Notes under the pieces: generated by a model | Seen by the model: the letters and a program-made list of their open reading frames with translations, nothing else | Told to the model about the DNA's origin: nothing | Database searches by the model: none | Shown: one piece after another, positions 1 to 5,115 of the stretch | How positions within the stretch are numbered: position 1 is the first letter of the stretch | Layout of the letters: every line of letters starts with the position of its first letter | Translations under genes and position numbers: made by a program | From: a bacterium | GTDB taxonomy: Bacteria > Verrucomicrobiota > Verrucomicrobiae > Limisphaerales > J093 | DNA: 5,115 nucleotides | Direction of reading: 5' to 3' | Assembly (NCBI GenBank): GCA_021839785.1 | Contig: JAKCAB010000660.1 | Coordinates: 1 to 5,115 of the forward strand

Positions 1-587
1 CCCTCGACATGGAAGGCGTGTTGACGCCGGAAATCTGGATTGCCGTGGCGGAAAAGACCGGCATTCCGGGCCTGCGGCTCACCACCCGCGACGTGCCGGA
101 TTACGACGTGCTCATGCGCGGCCGGCTGAAACTCCTGGCCGAGCACGGCCTGAGGCTCTCGGACATCCAGGCGGTGATCGGTTCGCTTAGCCCGTTGCCG
201 GGCGCCTTGGAGTTCCTGCGCGAACTTCGCAGCTCCACCCAGGTCATCATCCTTTCGGACACCTTCGAGCAATTTGCCCAGCCGTTGCTGCGCCAGCTCG
301 AATGGCCCACGTTGTTGTGCCACCGGCTGGTGGTGGAAAACGACCGCGTGGTCGATTACCGGCTGCGCATCCCCGAACAAAAACAGCGCGCGGTGGCGGC
401 GCTCAAACTGCTCAATTACCGCGTCATTGCCGGCGGCGATTCTTACAACGACACCGCCATGCTGACCGAAGCGCACGTCGGGATTCTGTTCCGCGCGCCC
501 GAAAACGTGCGCCGCGAATTTCCGCAGTTTCAAGCGGTGGAGACTTACCCGAAGTTTCTGGCGCTCATCCGCGCTGCGCAAAGCTGA
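1..587 (+). CDS. thrH: Bifunctional phosphoserine phosphatase / homoserine phosphotransferase ThrH (5' end outside window)
   Basis: HAD-superfamily enzyme of the ThrH type. The family dephosphorylates phosphoserine, the last step of serine biosynthesis, and can transfer that phosphate to homoserine; it acts in the cytoplasm. The frame is open from base 3 and reads 'LDMEGVLTPE', the HAD motif I region: the nucleophile Asp is at bases 6-8 and a Glu at 12-14 replaces the usual second Asp, as is typical of ThrH. Counting from the Met at base 9, motif II is Ser83 in 'ILSDTF', the motif III Lys is probably Lys125, and motif IV is 'GDSYND' at 143-148. 'TRDVPDYDVLM' and 'REFPQF' are also ThrH-like. 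The Met at base 9 cannot be the true start because it lies after the nucleophile, so roughly six codons are missing at the left edge. The full protein would be about 200 aa, normal for the family. It converges on trmB with a 17-bp gap. Confidence 0.93.
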   Translation, partial: LDMEGVLTPEIWIAVAEKTGIPGLRLTTRDVPDYDVLMRGRLKLLAEHGLRLSDIQAVIGSLSPLPGALEFLRELRSSTQVIILSDTFEQFAQPLLRQLEWPTLLCHRLVVENDRVVDYRLRIPEQKQRAVAALKLLNYRVIAGGDSYNDTAMLTEAHVGILFRAPENVRREFPQFQAVETYPKFLALIRAAQS

Positions 588-617
588 GGCCGAAAAAAAA
601 GGGGTCAGTTCAGCTTT
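580..617. terminator. Possible weak bidirectional hairpin between thrH and trmB
   Basis: An 8-bp perfect inverted repeat, AAAGCTGA (580-587) and TCAGCTTT (610-617), flanks the 17-bp gap between the two convergent genes. The left arm contains the thrH stop codon. The loop is 22 nt and contains an A8 tract (593-600), which is a T8 tract in trmB mRNA. On the plus strand the right arm ends in a short T run (615-619). The large loop and the AT-rich stem make this a poor intrinsic terminator. Its position at a convergent junction is the main argument for it. Confidence 0.25.
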
Positions 618-917
618 TTGTAAGCCGCGCGTAATGTCGGTTTTCCGGCAGCGAGAAAAGTCTCTTCGAAATCGGTCCGCACCTCGGCCAATTCCACTGG
701 CGTCTCGCAGGCGGCGAATCTGGGATCGCCGGCGAAAGACTCGCGCATCTGGGCGAAATAATCGTCGTCGTCTGTCCGCAAATAGACCAAACCGCCCGCC
801 GCCAAGGTAGCGTGCGCAATGCGGACAAATTCGCCGTTCACCAACCGCCGGCTGCGATGTCGTTTCTTTGGCCAGGGATCGGGGAAGTAGATGTGAATAG
901 ACTGAACCGACCCCTTT
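598..917. repeat. Pair of 16-bp imperfect inverted repeats in and beside trmB
   Basis: AAAGGGGTCAGTTCAG at 598-613 and CTGAACCGACCCCTTT at 902-917 are inverted copies that match at 15 of 16 positions. One lies across the trmB stop codon. The other is inside trmB and encodes the residues just before the 'FPDPWPKKRH' motif. The 288 bp between them encode a normal TrmB C-terminal half, so this is not an inserted element. Chance similarity is a real possibility. Confidence 0.35.
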
Positions 918-1258
918 GGCGTTAGGTATCGCAAAAAGTACGCGGCGTCGATCCGCAGTCCGCGCACGTTTGTGAGGCCCCGGCGCGGCGCCTTGCGCTC
1001 CAGCTTCCGAATCCGGCCCAGCAGGCGCTCGATCCCCAAGAAGTTGCGCTCCGGGTGCAATGCCGCGTAACGCATCAAAAAGCCCCCGTCGCCGCTGCCC
1101 AATTCGATTTCGACCGGCGCCTGGCGGCCGAACAGGGTGGCGAAATTGAGCGGATCGAGAACCGAATCTAGCTTCACCAGCACGCCTGCCTGCCGGGGTG
1201 TCGTTTCGCCGATCGGAGTCGCTTGAACAGGCGCGGCGATTTCGATTTCGCAACCCAT
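605..1258 (-). CDS. trmB: tRNA (guanine-N7-)-methyltransferase TrmB
   Basis: SAM-dependent class I methyltransferase that makes 7-methylguanosine at position 46 in the variable loop of tRNAs; cytoplasmic. Numbering from the ATG at 1256-1258 gives 217 aa, close to the family norm. The SAM-binding loop is 'ELGSGDG' (52-58), followed by acidic Glu77 in 'FLGIER'. The family signature 'FPDPWPKKRH' is at 125-134; Asp127 is the expected catalytic residue. 'RTDDDDYF' is at 161-168, and the C-terminal 'TDFE' (195-198) matches the conserved T-x-x-E substrate-binding motif. A TTG at 1295-1297 in the same frame would add 13 residues. I prefer the ATG because neither start has a clear Shine-Dalgarno sequence and the added segment shows no family features. 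The gene follows the FIST gene on the same strand, with 57 bp between them (18 bp if TTG is used), so co-transcription is likely. Confidence 0.95.
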   Translation of the reverse strand: MGCEIEIAAPVQATPIGETTPRQAGVLVKLDSVLDPLNFATLFGRQAPVEIELGSGDGGFLMRYAALHPERNFLGIERLLGRIRKLERKAPRRGLTNVRGLRIDAAYFLRYLTPKGSVQSIHIYFPDPWPKKRHRSRRLVNGEFVRIAHATLAAGGLVYLRTDDDDYFAQMRESFAGDPRFAACETPVELAEVRTDFEETFLAAGKPTLRAAYKKLN

Positions 1259-1315
1259 GACAAAACAGGCCGATGGCGAGTCGCTTTCGAGTTCCAAGCA
1301 AGTCGCGGAGAAGCG

Positions 1316-2512
1316 TTACTTGGATACGAACAGCGCGAGCGAGGCGGTGTAGCCGTGGAGGAAATTGCGTTTGCCCACCGGTCCGATCTCGCCGTTGCAG
1401 AAAAAGCCGGTCAGGCCCAGCGGTCCGAGGTACTGCTGAGCCAGGTGCGCGTCATGGTTCGGGCTGCCGAAGAGGCCCTGGCCGCGCCCGTTGCACACGC
1501 AGAGGCAACCGCCAAACATCTCGCGGGCGGCCACGGTCTTGCGCGCGCGTTGGAGCAGTTCCACCAGATCCTCGTTGGCGGCGGCGGCATCGCGGCACTG
1601 GAACTGGAGCGATTGTCCCAGCCGCGGGCGGGCGCCGACGGCCAACGCCCCGGAATTGGGATCGCCGCCCAGGAGATTGCGGACCAGAAAATCGCCGCGA
1701 TGAAACTCCTCCTGATACTCGTTGACCACGAAACCCACCATCAGATTGCCCTGCGCGCGGCGCTGCTGTTCTTCCGGAAGTTGGTTGAAGGTTTCGACCA
1801 GGACCTTGTACGCCGGCTGGTTGCCGATTTGTTGAATGACGTTGCCGTCCACCTTGGTGATCGTCCACGGCTCGCCGATGGGCGTGCAGCCCTGCGAAAT
1901 CACCGTCGCCAATTCCACCTCGCCGCCAAACGAAATCGCGACACCGCCTTCCTCGAAGACCTCGCCGTTGAGGTACAACTGCGTGCGTTGCTCGTTGACG
2001 CGCCCGCTGGCGAGGCCACCGGCGATCGGCACCGAAGGGTAAGCTTCATTCCAGCCGGCCACCCACGCTTCGCAGTCCATGTGAAAGGGATCGGCGAAGG
2101 CCAGCCAGCCATTCGATTCCTCCGGGCCGACACCCGCCTCGTGGTGCCAATAGCCGGGACCGTTGGCCTCCTCGACTTGGGCCTGTGTGAAATGGGCGGT
2201 TTTGAGTTCCGCGCCGGGGAGGTGGTACAGCCCCAGCACCAGTCCGCCCTTGCCTTCGATCTCCTGGTCGCCGGTGATCAAGCTCGCGCTCGAGCAGCCG
2301 GCCAATGTCGCTACCCGGCCGTGCACTTGCACCAGTTCGAGGATCGTTTCCGCGTGGTCGAATAGCGGCGGCGAAGCGAACAGCAAACCCAGCGTGGGTG
2401 CCTTTCCCCCCAAACGGGCGCGCAGACCTTCGATCCAGGGCCGTAGCGCGTCCTCGTTAAACCCTTGGTCCCAGTAACCGGTAACCGCATGCTCCGTCAC
2501 CTGTACTTGCAC
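1316..2512 (-). CDS. FIST domain-containing protein (FIST_N + FIST_C)
   Basis: A soluble 398-aa protein with the two-part FIST architecture, a domain thought to sense small ligands, perhaps amino acids, in signal transduction. The FIST_N part covers roughly residues 15-215: 'LGLLFASP' (41-48) and 'AGCSSASL' (71-78) are typical strand and turn segments, followed by 'PIAGGLASG' (162-170) and 'SQGCTPIG' (206-213). The FIST_C part covers about 230-398: 'FQCRDAAAANEDL' (304-316), 'CLCVCNGRG' (336-344) and the very typical 'GFFCNGEIGPVGKRNFLHGY' (369-388). There is no signal peptide, membrane segment or fused kinase, GGDEF or chemotaxis domain, so it would need a separate partner. The start is a GTG at 2510-2512; an in-frame TAG three codons upstream rules out a longer form. 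A weak AGG lies about 10 nt upstream of it. The stop TAA (1316-1318) is in the same frame as the downstream trmB. FIST is well supported; the ligand is unknown. Confidence 0.9.
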   Translation of the reverse strand: MQVQVTEHAVTGYWDQGFNEDALRPWIEGLRARLGGKAPTLGLLFASPPLFDHAETILELVQVHGRVATLAGCSSASLITGDQEIEGKGGLVLGLYHLPGAELKTAHFTQAQVEEANGPGYWHHEAGVGPEESNGWLAFADPFHMDCEAWVAGWNEAYPSVPIAGGLASGRVNEQRTQLYLNGEVFEEGGVAISFGGEVELATVISQGCTPIGEPWTITKVDGNVIQQIGNQPAYKVLVETFNQLPEEQQRRAQGNLMVGFVVNEYQEEFHRGDFLVRNLLGGDPNSGALAVGARPRLGQSLQFQCRDAAAANEDLVELLQRARKTVAAREMFGGCLCVCNGRGQGLFGSPNHDAHLAQQYLGPLGLTGFFCNGEIGPVGKRNFLHGYTASLALFVSK

Positions 2513-2632
2513 AGCGCAAACCTATTGACCGGCGCCACAAAAGCAAACCCAACTCCGCACGAAATCAGCGTTTTTGATTCGGTTTCGCCTGCGCCATTGC
2601 CGGCCAGCGCCGGAGCCGCTTAACTCCGCACC
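2513..2632. promoter_or_regulatory. Divergent intergenic region between FIST and PQQ-like propeller genes
   Basis: These 120 bp separate two divergently transcribed genes and must hold promoters for both, unless one is transcribed from further away. I cannot assign convincing -35/-10 boxes. A 10-bp direct repeat, AACTCCGCAC, occurs at 2551-2560 and 2622-2631, the second copy ending one base before the ATG at 2633. A small GC hairpin, CCGGC (2600-2604) with GCCGG (2609-2613) and a 4-nt loop, lies between them. There is no Shine-Dalgarno sequence at normal spacing before the ATG at 2633. Confidence 0.4.
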
Positions 2633-4231
2633 ATGCGGAACGAAGACGCGCCCGCGGCTGCGCCCAATCCACCTCGCCCCCCAATCCGCCGGTGGCCGGC
2701 GTGGCTGATCGTGGGTTCGCTGGCGGTCGTGATCGCGGCGATCCGGCTGCGGTCCGACCTGCCGTACCAAAGCCGCAACCTGGCCACAATGATCGCCCTG
2801 ATGATTGGCGGGGCCTTGCTGTGGCTGTGGTGGATGCTGCTTTCGCGTGCGCCGTGGCGTTGGCGATTGGCGCTCGGCGGCGCGGCTGTGCTTGCGGTCG
2901 GGGCGGGAGCCGCGCTGTTGCGGATTCGCGGCGTAAGCGGCGACTTGTTGCCGATCCTCGAATTTCGCTGGGCGGCCAGCGCCGTCAACCCAGCTCCAAT
3001 TCCCGAAAGCGTTTCTTCGAACGCGCCGACGGCCATCGCCTCGACCGTCGCCGGCCGGCCAAGACCTGACTTTCCACAGTTCCTGGGCCCGACCCGCAAC
3101 TGCGTTATTCCCGGACCGCGCCTGGATCCGGATTGGACCGTGCACCCGCCGCAGGTTCTTTGGCGCCAACCGATCGGCGCGGCCTGGTCCGGTTTTGCCA
3201 TTGTCGGCGGGCGAGCCTTGACGCAGGAGCAACGCGGCGACGACGAACTCGTGACCTGCTATGACGCGCTCACCGGCCGCGAATTGTGGGCGCACGCGGA
3301 CGCTGCGCATTACCAAACCACGATCGCCGGCGAAGGCCCGCGCTGCACACCTACGGTGGTGAGCAACCGCGTCTTCACGCTTGGTGCCACCGGCATCCTG
3401 AATTGTCTGGACCTCGCGGACGGCCACCCGCTTTGGAGCCGCCAGATCACGCAGGACGCCGCATCTTCGATGCCGGGATGGGGTTTCGCCGGCTCGCCGC
3501 TTTACCTCGAAGGCCGAGTAATTGTTAGTGCCGGCGGCCAAGACAATCGCTCGCTACTGGCCTACCGCGCAGACACCGGCGAAATCGCCTGGACCGGTGG
3601 CTCCGCGCCGGCGGGCTACAGCTCGCCGGTGCTGGTCAAATTGGCCGGCGTGCCGCAAATCCTGATGTTCAACCAGCAGCGGATCACCGCGCACGCGCCG
3701 GCCACGGGCGCGGTGCTGTGGGAATATCCTTGGGGCATCGGCCAGCCGCACGTCGCCGTGCCGGTGGTGGTCGGCACCAACCGCGTGGTGTTCTCAAGCG
3801 GCTATGGCGTGGGCGCGGAGTTGCTCGAAGTCGCGCCGGCGAGCGACGGTCGCCTGACCGCGACGCGGGTGTGGAAGTCCATTCGGCTCAAGGCCAAGTT
3901 CGCCAACTTCATCGCGCGCGGCGGTTTTCTGTACGGCCTGGACGACGGCGTGCTGGCGTGCGTGGACCTCAGGGACGGCTTGCAGAAGTGGAAGGAAGGC
4001 CGTTACGGGCATGGCCAGATGCTGTTGATCGACGACTTGCTGTTGCTCACCGCCGAGAATGGCGAGCTCGTGCTGTTGCGGCCGACGCCCGAAAGCCCGA
4101 ACGAATTGCAGCGGTTCAGAGTCTTCGACGAGAAAACCTGGAACCCGCCCGCGCTGGCCGGCGATGTGTTGCTGGTCCGCACCGATCAACACGCGGCGTG
4201 CGTCCGCCTTGCCTTGGCCCCAGCGCCTTGA
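2633..4231 (+). CDS. Membrane-anchored PQQ-like beta-propeller repeat protein
   Basis: A 532-aa protein with an N-terminal membrane domain and a periplasmic beta-propeller of the PQQ-like (BamB-like) class. Residues 1-20 are proline-rich and end in 'RPPIRRW'. Three hydrophobic segments follow at about 24-37, 50-70 and 77-96. The basic 'SRAPWRWR' between the second and third favours N-in, C-out topology. A linker leads to 'DFPQFLGPTRN' (146-156), a form of the 'DWPQWRGPxR' motif that opens many such proteins in Verrucomicrobia and Planctomycetes. Blade motifs of the D-x-x-T/D-G-x-x-x-W type recur at 209-219, 258-268, 310-320, 353-363 and 443-453. I see no sign that it is a quinoprotein dehydrogenase; the repeats are structural and the role, perhaps scaffold or binding, is unknown. 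The ATG at 2633 is the first start after an in-frame TAA (2621-2623). It converges with the GtrA gene 9 bp away. Confidence 0.88.
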   Translation: MRNEDAPAAAPNPPRPPIRRWPAWLIVGSLAVVIAAIRLRSDLPYQSRNLATMIALMIGGALLWLWWMLLSRAPWRWRLALGGAAVLAVGAGAALLRIRGVSGDLLPILEFRWAASAVNPAPIPESVSSNAPTAIASTVAGRPRPDFPQFLGPTRNCVIPGPRLDPDWTVHPPQVLWRQPIGAAWSGFAIVGGRALTQEQRGDDELVTCYDALTGRELWAHADAAHYQTTIAGEGPRCTPTVVSNRVFTLGATGILNCLDLADGHPLWSRQITQDAASSMPGWGFAGSPLYLEGRVIVSAGGQDNRSLLAYRADTGEIAWTGGSAPAGYSSPVLVKLAGVPQILMFNQQRITAHAPATGAVLWEYPWGIGQPHVAVPVVVGTNRVVFSSGYGVGAELLEVAPASDGRLTATRVWKSIRLKAKFANFIARGGFLYGLDDGVLACVDLRDGLQKWKEGRYGHGQMLLIDDLLLLTAENGELVLLRPTPESPNELQRFRVFDEKTWNPPALAGDVLLVRTDQHAACVRLALAPAP

Positions 4232-4247
4232 CTCGAAGACTCAAGGC
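4225..4247. terminator. Hairpin across both stop codons of convergent genes, possible bidirectional terminator
   Basis: GCCTTGA (4225-4231) and TCAAGGC (4241-4247) form a perfect 7-bp stem with a 9-nt loop that is exactly the intergenic gap. The left arm ends with the TGA stop of the propeller gene. The right arm starts with the complement of the TGA stop of the GtrA gene. No T run follows on either strand, so intrinsic termination is uncertain, but the symmetrical position fits a shared terminator or mRNA 3' end. Confidence 0.4.
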
Positions 4248-4696
4248 CCCGGCTCGCTCCGCTCTGCCCCGCCCCGCCAGGTAAGGCAAACGTTCAGCCC
4301 GAAGTTCCAGAGCGTCACCAACCCGATCGCCAGCAGGTTGGCCAGGTACAGGTTGAATCCCAGCCCGGTGTGGAACAAATAAAGCAACACCACCGCCAAC
4401 CCAATTCCCGCCCCGCAGATCGCGTGAAATCGCCACAGCCGGCGCCGCACACCCGCGCCTCCTCCGCGCCCAAAGCCCTGCGCTCGAAACGTCCACACCT
4501 CGTTCCACAAAAAGTTATTGAGCAGGGCGGTCTCCGCCGCGCATACCTTGCTGAGGCTCACGTTCCAGCCCAGCCCGACTGCCAGCCCGTGCAACACCGT
4601 CATGTCCACCACCAGGCCGCTCCCGCCCACCAGGCAGAATTGGAGGAACTGCCGCAATCGCCGCGCGCCCCGGTAACTCTGGACAAGGCTGATCAT
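4241..4696 (-). CDS. GtrA family membrane protein
   Basis: A 151-aa integral inner-membrane protein of the GtrA family. Members are linked to polysaccharide synthesis or glucosylation and are thought to help move lipid-linked (undecaprenyl-phosphate) sugars across the membrane. Four hydrophobic segments lie at about 17-38, 48-66, 90-109 and 115-137. Family hallmarks are 'QFCLVGGSGLVVDM' (19-32), 'LLNNFLWNEVWTF' (58-70) at the end of the second segment, and 'NLLAIGLVTLWNFGLN' (120-135) in the fourth. A basic Gly/Arg-rich loop (71-88) separates segments 2 and 3. The ATG at 4694-4696 is the only plausible start: an in-frame TGA lies two codons upstream. This start codon lies inside the first unit of the heptad repeat array and has no Shine-Dalgarno sequence. 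No glycosyltransferase, the usual partner, is visible in the window. The C-terminal tail 'GGAERSEPGP' is not a family feature. Confidence 0.88.
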   Translation of the reverse strand: MISLVQSYRGARRLRQFLQFCLVGGSGLVVDMTVLHGLAVGLGWNVSLSKVCAAETALLNNFLWNEVWTFRAQGFGRGGGAGVRRRLWRFHAICGAGIGLAVVLLYLFHTGLGFNLYLANLLAIGLVTLWNFGLNVCLTWRGGAERSEPGP

Positions 4697-4851
4697 GGGT
4701 CACTGGTCATTTGTCATGGGTCACTGGTCATTGGCAATCGGCGATCGGCAATCGACCATTGACAATCGGCTTTCAAGTCTCGGCTTTCAGCCCTTGGCCC
4801 TCTGTCCTCTGCTCCCTAACCCCTAACCGCTAATCTCTAATCCCTGCCGCC
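4691..4851. repeat. Degenerate heptanucleotide tandem repeat array (about 23 x 7 bp)
   Basis: Reading from 4691, the sequence divides into 23 consecutive 7-bp units with no register break; the core is 4698-4844 (21 units). At the left, units are GGTCACT, GGTCATT and TGTCATG. The middle has GGCAATC, GGCGATC and GACAATC, then GGCTTTC (twice). The right end has TAACCCC, TAACCGC, TAATCTC and TAATCCC. The last base is a pyrimidine in almost every unit. The first part also shows a 21-bp (3 x 7) duplication: 4693-4713 and 4714-4734 match at 20 of 21 positions. The array fills the spacer between the stop codon of the prepilin-like gene (4837-4839) and the start codon of the GtrA gene (4694-4696), overlapping both. 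It has no CRISPR-like spacers. Heptanucleotide arrays are known in other bacteria, such as the STRR sequences of cyanobacteria; the function here is unknown. Confidence 0.9.
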
Positions 4852-5115
4852 ACCCCGCCAGGTGGCGTGCGCTTGGAGCCAGAGCAGGTCCCGGTTGCCC
4901 GGCATGGGCGCGTCGTCCCGCGGCGGGGCCAGCGTCCGCGCGTCCCCCCAGCGATGGCTCTCCAAGTGCCCGTCGGCAAAGGCCAGCGTCGCCCCTTGCC
5001 GGTGCCGCGCCCCCGGCTTGTCCCGCAGCACCCAGGCCCCCGGCTGGTCGGCGGCGAAGTCCCATTGCAGAGCGAAACTCCCGTCGTTGATCGTCTCCGC
5101 GCGCTCGTCGAGGAA
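4837..5115 (-). CDS. Prepilin-like H-X9-DG domain protein, C-terminal part (5' end outside window)
   Basis: The C-terminal 92 residues of a type II secretion or type IV pilin-like protein of the H-X9-DG class, abundant in Verrucomicrobia and Planctomycetes. The full proteins usually start with a prepilin cleavage/methylation helix, which would lie beyond the right edge. The frame is open from 5115 and begins 'FLDERAETINDGSF', matching the usual 'DE.....INDG' element. The signature follows: His at 5011-5013 in 'ARHRQG', nine residues, then Asp-Gly in 'FADGH', continuing as 'LESHRWGDARTL'. Near the end 'GNRDLLWLQAHATWR' matches the normal C-terminal tryptophan-rich segment. The GTG at 5029-5031 is internal, not a start. 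The TAG stop (4837-4839) and the last Asp codon fall inside the heptad array. Probably a secreted or surface pseudopilin; its specific role cannot be told from this fragment. Confidence 0.85.
   Translation of the reverse strand, partial: FLDERAETINDGSFALQWDFAADQPGAWVLRDKPGARHRQGATLAFADGHLESHRWGDARTLAPPRDDAPMPGNRDLLWLQAHATWRGGGRD

Noticed and set aside
598..917. Small transposable element (MITE) with terminal inverted repeats inside trmB
   Set aside because: The sequence between the repeats encodes conserved TrmB motifs (FPDPWPKKRH, TDFE), so it is native coding sequence. No target-site duplication is seen.
1223..2365. Long plus-strand ORF (380 codons) opposite the FIST gene
   Set aside because: It is an antisense shadow of a clear FIST protein in GC-rich DNA. 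Its translation has no recognisable domain and has the Arg/Ala/His-rich composition of a reverse-complement frame.
2522..3541. Long minus-strand ORF (339 codons) opposite the propeller gene
   Set aside because: It overlaps the well-supported PQQ-like protein and is Arg/Gly/Pro-rich without motifs; typical of antisense frames in GC-rich sequence.
2633..4231. PQQ-dependent alcohol or glucose dehydrogenase
   Set aside because: The repeats resemble the propeller fold, but I see no dehydrogenase catalytic or cofactor-site motifs and the protein is shorter than those enzymes.
4370..4762. Plus-strand ORF opposite the GtrA gene that runs into the repeat array
   Set aside because: No domain is recognisable and it is antisense to a four-segment membrane protein with clear family motifs. 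Its end is simply repeat sequence.
4798..4844. Telomere-like repeat or G-quadruplex on the minus strand
   Set aside because: Units such as TAACCCC resemble telomeric repeats, but the G tracts on the opposite strand are unevenly spaced, with loops of about 18, 3 and 13 nt, so a stable quadruplex is unlikely and the units are better explained as part of the heptad array.
4691..4851. CRISPR array
   Set aside because: The units are 7 bp, degenerate and directly adjacent. There are no long conserved repeats, unique spacers or cas genes.
4823..5065. Minus-strand ORF in another frame over the prepilin-like gene
   Set aside because: The frame ending at 4837 carries the H-X9-DG signature and the expected C-terminal motifs. 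This one is Ala/Gly/Arg-rich low complexity.

Overview
This GC-rich window looks like the chromosome of a member of the Verrucomicrobiota (PVC superphylum). No marker gene fixes the taxonomy. The inference rests on the H-X9-DG type prepilin-like protein at the right edge, the membrane-anchored PQQ-like propeller protein with a 'DFPQFLGPTRN' entry motif, the near absence of Shine-Dalgarno sequences, and a degenerate 7-bp repeat array of a kind I associate with such genomes. The gene set is mostly housekeeping. I see no transposase, phage gene, CRISPR array, tRNA or rRNA.

Layout from left to right: (1) the 3' part of thrH, a HAD-family phosphoserine phosphatase/homoserine phosphotransferase, on +, cut at the left edge (1-587). 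(2) Convergent with it, a minus-strand pair made of a FIST-domain sensory protein (1316-2512) followed by trmB, tRNA m7G46 methyltransferase (605-1258). (3) A 120-bp divergent intergenic region (2513-2632). (4) On +, a protein with three membrane segments and a PQQ-like beta-propeller (2633-4231). (5) Convergent with it after 9 bp, a GtrA-family membrane protein on - (4241-4696). (6) A heptanucleotide tandem array that fills the whole spacer upstream of the GtrA gene (4691-4851). (7) The 3' end of a prepilin-like H-X9-DG protein on - (4837-5115, running off the right edge).

The genes do not form one evident pathway. FIST and trmB are probably co-transcribed and lie in the same reading frame, separated by one stop codon. 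The prepilin-like gene and the GtrA gene are co-directional and joined by the repeat array. Both convergent gene ends carry an inverted repeat that includes stop codons.

The most unusual item is the array: about 23 consecutive 7-bp units in unbroken register. Unit sequence drifts gradually from one end to the other. The array runs from the last codons of the upstream gene to the start codon of the downstream gene, so it supplies the entire 5' leader of the GtrA gene.
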